Below are positions 44,901-57,076 of a DNA stretch of 64,000 nucleotides, piece by piece. Positions within the stretch are counted from its first letter, which is position 1; the number at the start of each line of letters is the position of its first letter. A program made the translations under genes and the position numbers. The stretch covers positions 558,001 to 622,000 of the forward strand of contig JAYKKM010000199.1 of assembly GCA_035772405.1 (NCBI GenBank). The letters are read 5' to 3'. The notes beneath the pieces were generated by a model, which was given only the letters and a program-made list of their open reading frames with translations, made no database searches and was not told the DNA's origin. This DNA comes from Chrysogorgia sp. JL179-B06. Taxonomy: Eukaryota; Cnidaria; Anthozoa; Scleralcyonacea; Chrysogorgiidae.

Positions 44901-47900
44901 GTCATGTTTCGCACACCAGTTGGTAAAACTTCATGTTATATTAAAATAGACACCCTAACCCTAATCCCAACTCCCTCTTAAGTGTTTTCCTAACCCTAAC
45001 CCCCGCCTTCAATTGGTGCGTGAAACATAACGATATAACCCATAGTTGGCCATCATCTATCTATCTATCTATCTATCTAAGTCGAGCGCACTTGCACAGT
45101 TTTGATGAGTTCTCTTTCCAGTCTCCACGCTTTTCCATGATCTTTGGAAGTTCGGCTTTTAGTAAGTTGGTATCATGTTCTATCTGATTGATATATGTTG
45201 TTGCTGGGCGTCCCCTAGACCATCATACATAGTACTTATCCCTCATCATACATAGTACTGTACATTCTATTGAGATCATGCAAAATGCTAAAATGTCTAC
45301 CAACATCAATTTCAATTTTTTAGTGATGATATTTTTGTGTTAGGAAAACAAACTTGATTATTGTCAAAGATCATACTAATCTTTAAATTATTGTTAGAAT
45401 TAAACTTTCATGACCACCATGCAGGGCTGGATTATCCAATAGGCACTATAGGCACTGTGCCTAGGGCCTACGAAAGTTAATGCGGCCTACGAAAATGATT
45501 ACATTTTTTCTTTATATTCACATATTTTATAAACGATGGTCAGCAATTGGTATAAAGATAATAAAGATTCAGTTTTGTGTACAGTGTACTTAACTATTTC
45601 TTGAAAATGATGATACACTGTTAAAAAATGTGATTATGACCTTTATATTTTCCTCAAAAGTGCCCTCAGAATTCAAGAAATGCCATTTCAGAGGCCCAAA
45701 ATAAAAAATGCCCCACGAACCCCCTACGAATGTGTCGTCACTGGGGGCCTACGATATATGCTAAGTGCCTAGGGCCTACGAAGTCGTTAATCCGGCCCTG
45801 CCACCATGCCATGATGTTAGCCAGAGAAACTGACAAATTCACTGGTCGTTGACTGGTGACCGGCACTTGCATCGAGCCCTGTTAAAGCACAATGAAATCT
45901 CTAGTTTGTGTAGTTTTGTTACTCCACAAGCATTCAAATTGTCCAACAGCCTTGAACAAGTTTACTGTACTTTGTTGTTTTTTTCTGGTGAGAAGCATGC
46001 GGCAATCCCTTTGTATTTTGTTTGTTAGACATGATTGGCAGACGTAATCTTAGGACACGTAACATCAAGATGTTCATTTTGGATGAAGCAGATGAGATGC
46101 TCAACAAAGGTGGGTTTATGTACTTTTAGGCTCAGCGAGCAATTTGAACACTTTTCATGGTGATTTATAAAACATTAGTGATACAGTGGTATACAATATC
46201 TAAAGATTTCCATGCGAACAGTGCTTTTCAACCCCTGCCCCCCAGGAAAAAAGTGGTAGTACTGATACTGGGGCTCTGGTCTCGAATTAACGCTTCGCAA
46301 ATCACAAATTTTGGAGAATGTGAAGATTTGCAAAGCTTTTTTTCTGAAAATTGCAAAGCTTATTTTAGCGACGTCGCTACAAATTTACATACTGCAAAGT
46401 TCTTTTTTATATGTCAAATACCAAGGAATGTCTCATGCAGCTAACTGGGTCCATTGAAATAAAAAACGAAATATTCTGCAAAATGTGTTTGGGGGCTTAA
46501 ATTGTCTATGAAGTGAAAATTTTTGTTTGCAATGAATTCTCTTACTTTAAAACATTATTGAAATTATAAAGATGGCTTTTCTGACTCTTCCTGTGACTCA
46601 AGTTGTGTTTGACTTTCTAATATTCCTTTGTGCCTTTGTAGGTTTTAAAGAACAGATCTACGATGTCTACAGATATCTACCTCCCGCAACACAGGTTTGA
46701 GACAACAAACTTTATTTTGCATTGAACAGAATAGGAATTATTGTCATTGCCAGAAGTAGTGATGGAAAGTACTGTTGGGAAGACTCTAGCAGGTGTCTGA
46801 TTTTATTTTTTTCTGTTCAGGTTATTCTAATCAGTGCTACCTTACCACACGAAATTCTTGAAATGACCTCTCGATTTATGACAGATCCCATACGTATCTT
46901 AGTCAAACGGTAAGTAATGCCGTATGGAGAAATATTTCCGTATGGAGAAATATTTCCTGAGGTCTCGAAAACGGCCGAAGACCGACGGACGTTTTTGAAA
47001 CCAAGGGAAATATTTCTCAATACGGACCGACCAAAACGGTAAATTATTTTTTATTTTTTCACTTAATATCCTGGATTGTTTTTTGGTCGTCATCAGTATT
47101 TCTAGTCAGTGGACAAAAAAGGAATGTCTGTATTTTATCGTCAATGGGGTAAAAAAACTCACTTAGGTGTCTTTCAATATGTTCAATCTCGTTTGAGTTC
47201 ATTTTCAAATGTTTTTAGAATATTTCCGGCTTATAAAACGCATTTAAAACTGAAATTATGTACGAGCGGTCCGTATGGGCTCACACGGACCGCTCGTTAG
47301 ACAATGAGAATGCAGGATTTAATGCGTTTAAGTTTGCGTTATTCTAACAAAACATTTTTCATTGTTTTGCCACAGTGATGAATTGACCTTGGAAGGAATC
47401 AAACAGTTCTTCGTCGCTGTCGAGCGTGAGGAATGGAAATTCGACACGTTGTGTGACTTGTACGACACGTTGACGATAACCCAAGCTGTTATATTTTGTA
47501 ACACCAAACGAAAGGTACAAATGAACTGATTTATCCACAAATTGTTAGCCCGGTAAACTAAAGGCTACTACGATAAAAAATTGAGTTGAGATTTTTTCCA
47601 GAAAATCAAAATACAACACCAAATAAGTACACTCAGTTAAAGGACATTAGTACGTAATTTAAATAGCCGCGGAATATAGTAGTTTGAGGTGGTAAAAATG
47701 CTCGTATATAGTTTTTGGTGATGTATTTGGTTATATGAGAAAAATGTTTTCATCACAGGTTGATTGGCTGACAGAAAAAATGCGCGAGGCAAACTTCACG
47801 GTGTCTGCAATGCATGGCGATATGCCGCAAAAGGAAAGGGAAGCGATCATGAAGGAGTTTCGCGGAGGTCAAAGGTGAGAAGCTTTTGAACAAAGTCAGT

Positions 47901-49941
47901 TAGACTATACCAATTTCCCGGAACCGTTAACCATACACATATATGTATATACCATACCACATGTTACTGTACCATACCACATGTTACTGTACCTTACCAC
48001 ATGTTACTGTACCATACCACATGTTACTGTACCATACCACATGTTACTGTACCTTACCACATGTTACTGTACCTTACCACATGTTACTGTACCTTACCAC
48101 ATGTTACTGTACCTTACCACATGTTACTGTACCTTACCACATGTTACTGTACCTTACAATGTGTGGCACACAATGAATGTACCTTACCATACTGCTGACT
48201 ACTGTCACCATATCATATTTATCATTTATATACCCGGAGTGAGGGGAATTCGACGAAATATTTCCCCTAGGGGTGAATATTTCGACGAATTCCTCCATCG
48301 GAGGGTCTATAAATTATATATTATACCAAAACAATCTTGAATGCTGTCTTGAAACGTCTTGTTCCGCCATTAGTATTCGTGATCAGCGGGTGATTCAAAC
48401 TCGAATCACCTGGAGTATTCGTCATCACCAGGTGATTCGAGGTCAAATATCATGCCCCGGAGAAATAGCGGGGAATTTGAGTTTAAATTGACTGGTCACG
48501 ACCACGTGGTACAAATCTAGCTGGACAATTTTAATATCGTACCATATCATATTCATACTATGTACCATAACGTGCCTTAACATATTTCACTAATACTACT
48601 CACTGCTGTGCCATGCATATGGTGTACCACATCATACCTCACCATACTATATGTACCATACCATTATACCATATCATGTACTATGTAGCATAACATACCA
48701 TGTACAGTACTGTCTATAACATACTACACTTCTTCGCACTTCCAATAGGATTTCAATTTCTTGGTTATTTGCTGCGCTAGATTAACAACATATTATTGTG
48801 TTTCAGTCGTGTTCTAATATCGACCGATGTTTGGGCCAGAGGTTTGGATGTGGCTCAAGTCTCGTTGGTTATCAACTACGATCTGCCCAACAATCGTGAG
48901 TTGTACATTCACCGGTATGTACTTCAACTGGTCACCCATTGAGGCAACCTCGTTTCCAGGAGGCTATGGAGAGCCGGGGCCCGGAGGGTCTTGAAGTTGT
49001 ATATATATTTCTAATGTCTGAATATGTTTCCTGTTTTGTTTTAGTATCGGCCGCTCTGGAAGGTTCGGACGTAAAGGTGTCGCTATTAACTTCGTGAAGT
49101 CGGACGATATTCGAATCTTGCGTGATATCGAACAGTATTACAGTACGCAAATCGATGAAATGCCAATGAACGGTATGTGTTAAATATAGGAGAGCTTGGA
49201 GCAGGCCGACGATACATCGTCAAGTTCATAACCTCAGAAAAATGTTTCTGAGTCCCGGACAGGAATCGAACCTGTGACCTTCTGATCGCTCTAACCATTG
49301 AGCTAACGAGACTCAGATGGAGAGCGAAGGTTACAATGATATACTGGTTCGATTGATATATGTATTGCCCATACGGAAGCACGAAAGTCACAAAATATCA
49401 GTAGTGATATATAGTGACTGCCGCATAGGCAGTACATATCAATCGAACTAGTACATCATTGTACACCTCCGTCCAATAATTCACAGTATTCTACGGAAAT
49501 GGCGCCACAGCTACCGGACATTATTACTTATTGGATTCCTCTGAACCAAATATTACAAACTATTTAAGTCGAAACATTTTGTAATATTGGGCGAAGATGA
49601 ATCCAGTACTATAAGGTGTTTTGTTATATCGAACAAAATATCTTAACATAAGTTTCTTCGCACGTAAACAGTCAAAAGGTTGCTGCCCAATATGTTGCTC
49701 TCCTACATCGTAAAATATTTGACTGTCACACGTGATGCTAATAACCCAATTGATTGGACGATTATATGTGAGGGTATAATAATGAGAATTAACTGGATAT
49801 GTCGACCAATAAGCAACGAGAATGAAGTTTGAATGGTTTCGAAATCTAAAAATTTCGAATCCATAATACTGTTACGTTTTTATTTGTAGATAACCCGTCA
49901 CTGTTTCTTTGTTTTGTTTTCTAGTTGCCGACTTGATCTAA
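38975..49941 (+). CDS. EIF4A3: Eukaryotic initiation factor 4A-III (exon junction complex DEAD-box helicase)
   Basis: Thirteen exons: 38975-39146, 39268-39340, 42306-42372, 43609-43671, 43766-43898, 46029-46109, 46642-46694, 46821-46909, 47376-47514, 47759-47874, 48807-48914, 49045-49172 and 49925-49941. All are GT-AG with matching phases; 412 residues, against 411 in human. Motifs in order: Q motif ([11 protein letters not shown]), SQSGTGKT (Walker A), [30 protein letters not shown] (ILDEADEML), [25 protein letters not shown] and [13 protein letters not shown]. The C terminus is MNVADLI. It is the ATP-dependent RNA clamp at the centre of the exon junction complex, acting in mRNA export, localisation and nonsense-mediated decay. 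An AATAAA follows at 50138. Introns hold three hAT elements, LINE and SINE pieces and a minisatellite. Confidence 0.98.
39618..41110. mobile_element. Long-TIR element in EIF4A3 intron 2 with nested foldback and PLE tails
   Basis: Ends of about 150 bp are inverted (ACATGTTCGTCGTAAATATT on the left, its complement at about 41000). Inside are a second foldback (about 39945-40305; CCTTTTGGAAAGTATCTATA on the left), five copies of a unit ATATATTTGTCGACTG (40320-40430) and inverted PLE-tail hairpins (40665-40790). Confidence 0.65.
42426..42612. mobile_element. MITE with AGAGATGAGCCGAT termini
   Basis: AGAGATGAGCCGAT on the left and ATTGGTTCATCTCT on the right are inverted. A related end, AGAGATGAGCCGATTAATCG, lies at 51129. 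It sits in EIF4A3 intron 3. Confidence 0.6.
42916..43464. mobile_element. Non-autonomous hAT element, 8-bp duplication GTCATCAG
   Basis: Ends TAGAGGTCAAACGAT and ATCGTTTGACCCCTA are inverted. The flanks GTCATCAG at 42908-42915 and 43465-43472 are identical. The interior repeats CCGATCCGATG palindromes. It lies in EIF4A3 intron 3. Confidence 0.85.
44033..44873 (+). mobile_element. Decayed hAT element with C-terminal dimerisation remnant
   Basis: Flanked by identical GTTCCTCA (44025-44032 and 44874-44881). At about 44485-44575 the plus strand encodes [18 protein letters not shown], the hallmark hAT C-terminal dimerisation motif. GCCGGAG-type repeats lie near both ends. Upstream, 43963-44032 is a tandem repeat of AGTTGTCCCTCATCATACAT. 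It lies in EIF4A3 intron 5. Confidence 0.85.
45054..45222 (-). pseudogene. Retroelement C-terminal remnant next to (ATCT)n
   Basis: The minus strand reads [17 protein letters not shown] and then [12 protein letters not shown], the typical tail of an endonuclease/RT polyprotein (RTE/L1-like, HDT...LMxDRxxW pattern). It ends in a (GATA)n/(ATCT)n tract at 45054-45079. Only about 50 codons survive. Confidence 0.6.
45422..45800. mobile_element. Non-autonomous hAT element, 8-bp duplication CCACCATG
   Basis: Ends CAGGGCTGGATTA and TTAATCCGGCCCTG are inverted. The flanks CCACCATG at 45414-45421 and 45801-45808 are identical. Paired modules AGGCACTATAGGCACTGTG and GTGCCTAGGGCC lie inside. EIF4A3 intron 5. 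Confidence 0.9.
47945..48160. repeat. 20-bp minisatellite, about 11 copies, in EIF4A3 intron 10
   Basis: The unit TACCACATGTTACTGTACCT/A is repeated in frame-neutral 20-bp steps, which leaves three frames open (the Cys-Tyr-Thr-rich ORFs there are artefacts). Confidence 0.9.
49205..49335 (-). repeat. SINE family A in EIF4A3 last intron
   Basis: The complement carries A-box GTTAGCTCAATGGTTAGAGC, B-box GGTTCGATTCC and the body TTTCTGAGGTTATG...TGACGATGTATCG. Compared with the 6160 copy, about 20 nt between the boxes are partly deleted. Confidence 0.75.
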
Positions 49942-50179
49942 AAACGCGTCAAACTAACATGAAACGTCGATAAACCGTAAAAGGATGGTGCCCCGTCCTT
50001 TTAATATCTTTTACACTGTACCATGGCTTTCCTGTCGAGATTTTAATACCCTGTAAGCCTGTGACGTGTATTTTAACTTAATTTGTCTTCCTTTTGTCAA
50101 CGTGAAGTGGAACTAGTGTATGTAGTACTGTTGAAAAAATAAAAATCAGTTACTTTTACGTCGTTTGAGTCTTTGATAT

Positions 50180-50183
<4 letters not shown>

Positions 50184-50222
<39 letters not shown>
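50184..50222. repeat. (TA)n microsatellite at PLE 3' edge
   Basis: A pure TA run between the EIF4A3 3' end and the PLE. Confidence 0.95.
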
Positions 50223-50224
<2 letters not shown>

Positions 50225-51081
50225 ATAAAAACAGTGAACCTTCTTCCACCAAAGTTAAAAAACATGTACAAATTGATCAAGATAACTTTTAAAAACTTTA
50301 ATCTACGTTTCGGGGCTCTGCCCCTTTGTCAAGATACACGAGTTTACAGAGAGTTCGAGCATTATATAAGATAAAAAAGCTAATTACAAAGTCAAATCAA
50401 GTAAAATCCCTAATATTCAGTCCCCTAGGGACAAATGAATTAAGTTTATAAGCCCAGAAAGCTTCTCTTCTGGTTGGTTCCCTAACATCCGTTTTGTCAA
50501 TTATTATCACTGTCATATCATTAACTCCTTCGTGTCCATCGCTAAAGAAATGCGAGTATAAATGTTCCCCAGGAATTCCCCTCTGACCTTTACCATACCT
50601 CGTTGCACTACTTTTATGGTTGTTAAATCGCTGCCTGAATGACGTTATTGTACTTCCTACATATACTTTACAGCATTTTTTACAAATAATTAGATAAATA
50701 ACTCCTTTAGAATCACAATCAAATGTAAAGTTGATGACAAAAGAACGATCTTCGCCGTCAAACGTACATCCTTCTTTCACAAATTTACATATTTGACACC
50801 GTGATTTACCACATTTCTTCATACCCTTATCCAAATTATTCTCTCGCTTAACTTTAGATCTTACCATAGCATCTTTTAAATTTCTCGGTCTTCTAAAAGC
50901 CACCATCGGCTTTTCCCCGAAGATCTTTCTCATGCTCTCCGATGCATGCAAAACAGGCCAAGCCGAATCTATAACTTTACTTAACCCCGACAACGCTGGA
51001 TGAAAATTTATCACCAACGGCATTCTATCATTACTGCTGGATTTCTTATTTCTAGTATCCTGACAATATATATATATATAT
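50223..51081 (-). mobile_element. 5'-truncated Penelope-like element with GIY-YIG endonuclease
   Basis: The minus-strand ORF (start of the open frame near 51065, stop 50397) carries the end of the RT domain (PLVINFHPALSGLSKVI, VAFRRPRNLKDAMVRSK), a CxxC-type linker (CGKSRCQIC) and the GIY-YIG nuclease (GVIYLIICKKCCKVYVGST...RQRFNNH). About 65 nt past the stop lies a hairpin GACAAAGGGGC-AGA-GCCCCGAAACGT (50309-50333). The copy is bounded by TA repeats on both sides (50184-50222 and 51066-51081). RT catalytic motifs are lost. Confidence 0.85.
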
Positions 51082-51767
51082 ATGTCAGACATTGAAAATC
51101 CACTGAGAGCAGAGAAATGTCCCAGGACTAGAGATGAGCCGATTAATCGGCGGATTATTAACGCATAATCTGATTATGCACAAGTTGCCACATTTCTTAT
51201 AAAAATGCTTGAAACTCTGCGTCATCTTGTTTTGTCGCTTCTATATTGCACTAATGCGCACAAAAACCTGGAAATGAGTAATTTCTACGCACGAACCACG
51301 CAATGGTCACGAACAAAATGGCAACCGAAATTTAAATGCGATCAAAGCGTAGCAACAGGTCTTGTTAGTCTATAAGTATTAGTGCGACACTGATGAATTA
51401 AATAACATTCTTGTGTAAATCGGGGAAATTACGGAGTCGAGCGGCAGCCATGTTCAGGGGCGGATTTATTGTTCGTCAAATAAGTCACGCGACTAAGGTA
51501 AAAAATTGCCAGATAAAAGCAAAACAAACAAGAATAGCTATTATTGCATCATTCTTGCAGGCTCACTAATGAAGCTAAGGTTGGTTGCTATGTTGTCATA
51601 TTTCATAGCAACGGGTTTGCGTTAGTTACTTCAGTAAAGGTTTCTTGAGAAATCTATTCTGATTGGCTAGATGGACGATTGCGGTCTACTTTGTAGTTTT
51701 CTGACTAATGTGCCCATCGAGTGCTCAATAACGAGCGTTGATTGGTCTAGCTGCATGCCGTAGCAGC

Positions 51768-51848
51768 TTCCGACTAATCTGCCTCACTTCCGACTAATCT
51801 GCCTCACTTCCGACTAATCTACCTCACTTCCGACTAATCTACCTCATT
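51768..51848. repeat. 19-bp tandem repeat, about 4 copies
   Basis: The unit CTTCCGACTAATCTGCCTCA (with G/A variants) is repeated four times. Confidence 0.85.
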
Positions 51849-52089
51849 TTAGCCATCCGATTGGTTTATCATTATTGACGTGAATTAATCGGCTTTTTTT
51901 CGTTGACTTAACAGAACGTGTCTCACGAACAAACGAACTAGTACTTAAATCGTAACCTTCGCTCTTCACTTTGAGTCCCAGGTTCGAACCTCGTGTCGAG
52001 ATCAGATGGGGAAATATTTTAAACTAGTGTCTATACGCAACCGAGGGTGATAATCTCGCCACGGCAGGGTCCATTTCTCACGAATAGTT

Positions 52090-52133
52090 TGTATATATAT
52101 ATTTATATATACAATATATAAATATATATATAC
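52090..52133. repeat. AT-rich palindrome 5' of the L2 LINE
   Basis: GTTTGTATATATATATTTATAT and its complement form an inverted repeat about 100 bp upstream of the LINE ORF. Confidence 0.6.
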
Positions 52134-52162
52134 AAACCTACACATTTAGCTGCCATTACTGG

Positions 52163-55100
52163 TAATTACCATAAGTATAATTATTCCAAAACAGAATTGG
52201 TTTCGCTCAGGAAATATGGCACCGTTCACTTGCCTTATCTAGTGATAACAAATCTTAAACAACAAGGACTTTTTCGTACTCGTGGTGTTCGTAGTGGAAA
52301 ACTGGTGCGTCTTAGAAGAGAGAGACAGATTTCTAAACGAGTTACATTTATACGAAGACCGAAATTGAATCAGCCGTCCCAAGGGGCTAACCTATCAAAC
52401 CTAATCAACATCAAAATAGATAATTGCAAGCTATGGACAAGCATTAAGTTTGCTACGTGGAACGCGCATTCTCTGAATAAAAAATCTGCCTCGATCTGCG
52501 ATTTTATTATCACGAAACATCTGGATATCCTTGCCATCACAGAGTCTTGGCTTTCAGGAGATTATCACGACAATAATACTGTTGCTGAGATCTTAAATAC
52601 ACTGAAAGACTTTAAGTTCTACCATGTCCCTCGTATAAACAGAACAGGGGGTGGGATAGGAATTTTCCTGCGTAAAGGTTTCGTGGTTGAAGAGAATGAG
52701 CGCTCCAATTTTTCATCCATGGAGTATATGGACCTTGGCATTAGCCATGGTAGTTCATATATTAGGCTAGTGACGATTTATAGACCTCCGCCGTCGAAAA
52801 GAAACAAGGCAACACCAGCTATGTTTTTCAGAGACTTCTCGTCACTTCTTGAAATAGTCACTGTGACATCAGGCTATCTTATGTTAGCCGGTGACTTTAA
52901 CTTTCACATGGACTCTACCACTGACCATTGTGCGGCGTCGTTTAAGGATATATTGGAGTCTGCTGGCCTTAAACAACATGTGTTACATCCCACTCATCGT
53001 AGCGGCCATACCCTGGATCTAATCATCGATCGAGAGGAAAATCAAATGTTATCTGGTTTTTCCATTGTATCTGACTTACCATCGGATCACAATGCTGTGG
53101 TATGCTCAGTTGCCTTTGCAAGACCGAAATCTTCAAAATCTCACTTCCAACATCGCTGTCTACGGGACATGGATATGGATAGTTTTACGTTAGATCTGAC
53201 CAACTCGCAACTATTATGTGGTGACTTCCCCTCAGATGCCGAAACGCTTGTAAATTCATACAATTCTGTACTACAAGATACATTAGATAAACACGTGCCA
53301 GAGATCTCACGTTTTATCACGCTACGTCCACACGCACCCTGGTACAATGAAGAACTGCGCGCTGCCAAGCGTGAAAGGCGTCGTTGTGAGCGAGCTTTTC
53401 GAGCTTCATGTCTTGTAGTACACAAAGAAATCTACCGGCAACAATGTCATGTCTATACCAAACTACTAGAAAATGCCAAGGTTCAATATTACAAGAGCAA
53501 GATTGAGAATCTGAATCAGAAAAACCTCTTCCGTCTGATTGATGGCATGTTCAAGATAAAACCTATATGTCCTCTCCCATGCCATGACTCTCCCGAGGAG
53601 CTTGCAGAGAGGTTTAGTTTTTATTTTTTGGATAAAATTGAAAAACTTCGCCAAAAGTTGTCTCTGTTATCTGAAACGGAAATGTCTAGTAATACCAACT
53701 ACTCCTGCTGCAGTACATTCGCAGAATTTGACGAGGTTCCCATGGAAACTATACGCAGGGTTATTATGGACTCACCATCTAAGTCCTGTCCATTGGATCC
53801 GGTACCAACTAAGATTTTGAAATCATGCATTGACACAGTATTACCTATAATTACTGCAATTATAAATTCATCATTAAGTTCTGGAGTCTTTCCTACTGTT
53901 CTCAAGAAAGGTCGCGTTCTACCTTCTATCAAAAACATGTCACTAGACTCTGATGAATTCAGTAATTTCCGACCAATTACAAACCTTGCCTTTCTATCCA
54001 AAGTTCTGGAACGGATAGTCGCCCGTCAGTCTCACAACTACCTCGTTAATAATAGTCTCTATCCTAGTTTACAATCAGCCTATAGAGAACATCATAGCAC
54101 AGAAACTGCACTTTTACGTGTACATAACGATATCCTTCGTGCAATTGATAGTAAGGAAGAAGTCATTTTAGTCCTCCTCGATTTATCGGCTGCATTTGAT
54201 ACCATCGACCATGACATTTTGATTAACAGACTAATCACTCAGTTTGGTTTCTCTGGAACAGTTTCTCACTGGTTCAAGTCATACCTTCATGGTCGCACAC
54301 AGAAAGTTGTCATAGGAAATGTAGAGTCAGATCCCCAACCTCTTACGTCTGGCGTTCCTCAAGGCTCGGTTCTTGGTCCGATATTGTTTGTTTTGTATTT
54401 TGCTCCTTTACAAGATATAATTCACTCACACGGATTTGAATGTATGCTGTATGCAGACGATTCTCAATTATATATAACTATGAATCCTTCTTGCAGACAG
54501 GCGACATTGGAAAGAGTAAATCGCTGCGTCGAGGATGTCCATTTGTTTTTCCTTAGAAATAAGCTAGCCTGTAATCCGAAAAAGACAGAAATTGTCCACT
54601 TTCTTTCGCGGTTCTCCCATCTAGAACCTATTTATGATATCACAATTGGCAACTACTCCGTAGAAACTACCACGGATGTCCGTAATCTTGGTGTAATTTT
54701 TGATCGTCATATGTCAATGTCTGCTCATGTCAATAAAATTTGTCGTTCAGCGCAATACTCTCTCAGATCTATTGGTAGAATCAGAAAGTACCTGAGTAGA
54801 TCCGACACAGAACGTTTGGTGCACGCCTTCATTACGTCTAAATTAGACTACTGTAACTCACTGTTATATGGGCTTCCTTCCAAAGAAATATCCAAGATCC
54901 AACGTGTTCAAAACTCTGCAGCCAGGCTAGTCACTCGAGTCAAACGTACAGAACACATAACACCAATATTGCATTCTTTACATTGGCTACCGATAAGGGA
55001 ACGCATCTCCTTTAAACTCTTGTTATTTACTTATAAGATAGTTAATGCTCTCGCACCACTGTATTTAGAAAGTCTTGTTACTGGTTATACTCCAGCTCGT

Positions 55101-55420
55101 AATTTGCGCTCCAGTTCTAAGGGACTTCTTATAGTCCCCAAGTCTACTTCTGTAACTTATGGGGACCGCGCATTTTCAATAGCTGCTCCCAGACTCTGGA
55201 ACGCTCTTCCTACCAACATTAGAACTTCAGAGTCAGTTACTATATTTAAATCACGTTTAAAAACTCATCTTTTTAGCTTATGTACTATGGAATAATTTTT
55301 TAGATTGTTGTATATTTTAACTTTTTAACTTATTGTAACTTTATCTTGTAAACGCATTGAGGCTTTGCAAAATGCGTGGCAATGCCAAGAACTGTAATTA
55401 TTATTATTATTATTATAGTC
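52163..55420 (+). mobile_element. L2/CR1-like LINE with intact EN-RT frame
   Basis: The unbroken frame 52163-55295 (stop at 55293) encodes an APE-type endonuclease (FATWNAHSLN, ITESWLSGD, GDFNFH, SDHNAV) and a reverse transcriptase (LDLSAAFDTIDHD, SGVPQGSVLGP, YADDSQLY), then the C-terminal region ending FKSRLKTHL. The 3' end is a short UTR and an (ATT)n tail at 55395-55417, as in L2/CR1 elements. There is no good ATG before the endonuclease, so the copy may be 5'-truncated or start upstream. No frameshift or stop is present. Confidence 0.9.
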
Positions 55421-57076
55421 ACCTCGGTTTCTTTTGTTTTAACAGGGACGTTTACTGTCGTATTTCCCTCATCAATACTGGATGAGGGACATTTAGAGTA
55501 AACATCCCTCATTACTATTTATGAATATAAAATCACCGAACTCCTTATTCCTTGCATCTGCCCATTGTTCGTATACATTGCTACTCCAACTTGTATGTCA
55601 TTTTGTGGCTAAAGGCAGTCGATCTTCTCTTACTTTCGAAACTTCCTTGTCGCTCACAAAGGAAAAGCGAAGAGCCATCATTCATTCCGAATAAACATTC
55701 ATTGTCTTGTTTATTTCCTCGGTGACAATGTGATTACAAACTAAACACATGGTTTTGAGGGCCATTAGTGATTAAATGACCCCTCAAGCCTCGGGAGGGT
55801 TTTGTGGAAGTCCTTGCACGTTTTTCATTAATGTGTATATGAACATGCATTGGAAACATGTATATTAGGGGGGTCCGGGGGCATGCTAGCCGAGGAAAAT
55901 TTTGAATTTTTGATTCCCTGAAAGTGTATTTCCTGCAATTTGAGGGCACTTTTCTCGTTTTTGCAGCCGCGGCAGTGTGCGGGATTCGAAGTATTTACTA
56001 CCGTTAAAGTAACACAGATTTTCCAAATTTAGACCGCGTGGATATCTCTCCCGCAACGCGCATAGGGAATGCGTTGCACGACAGCAGAAGAGAAGGAAGG
56101 AAAAGCAATTAGTCACAAAACCAAACGTATTAGGTATATTCAAGTTGAATATACGAGATTACGTTTAGACAACGCCCGGACCAAGGCCTGGCTATATGCC
56201 ACTTTTAACCATTGCTAAACGAAGAACAACAATGAAATCCCAGATTTCCCTCAATGAGAATCCGTTATAATGTCATTAAGTTGCATTCAAATATTAGGAC
56301 CCTTTTTGCCCGAATAGAGCTAATTTTTCGGACAACTGGGGGGCTGCAGCCCCCCGTCTCGTACGCCTATGCGTTTGAATCGGACAATATTTGGGCAGAA
56401 ACGCTGCGGCGGCCATTGGCGATATGTGATCAGACGAACTACATAGAGGTTTTTACGAAGGGTATACACGTTTGCGTAATATAATAGGTACGTGTGTTAT
56501 GTATTTAGACGCGCTAATTCCAAATCTGTTTTCACAATTGAAAACGGTTAAATATTGATCGAGATAACGTTCAATGCGGCCGGGCCGGTGACTGATTGCC
56601 GACTAATTTCTAAGTAAATAAACCGTTTTTACGAAGGGTAAATATATCTCATGGACACGTATGTTATGTATTTAGACTACAAAGAAACCAATGTTCTAAC
56701 CCTAACCACTTCTGTTCCATGTATAGGCAATCACAAAACCTGTTCATTTTAGGAACGTATTTACCGATTTCTTTTCTGCTTTCCGTGTGATAGTTGGTTG
56801 AGGATTTAAGTGAAAATGTTGATAAAAACTCTAGTATCGCATTAAAGTATATCATCATCGTTTGCCTTATGAATAACCACATTATATATTCATTCCTGTG
56901 TTGGACCAATGCAGATTTAGCCGCAGTATTTATTTACAATATTTTATACATTTTCACCATGTTTATGAAGTGTACACAATCTTATGAGACAAGGCAATCT
57001 TCGCCTAAACCTCCGAAGAAAACGTCGAGATCATCTAATATCCACTAGTTACACCAGGCATCCCCCGATGCTCCCC
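55420..57076. other. Intergenic between LINE and RSPH gene
   Basis: It contains hAT-like debris (GGGGGTCCGGGGGCATGC at 55870, GGGGGCTGCAGCCCCCC at 56338) and small open frames without motifs. No gene seen. Confidence 0.45.

Noticed and set aside
47943..48340. Cys-Tyr-rich ORFs in EIF4A3 intron 10, or a CRISPR-like array
   Set aside because: It is a 20-bp head-to-tail minisatellite without spacers, in a eukaryotic intron.
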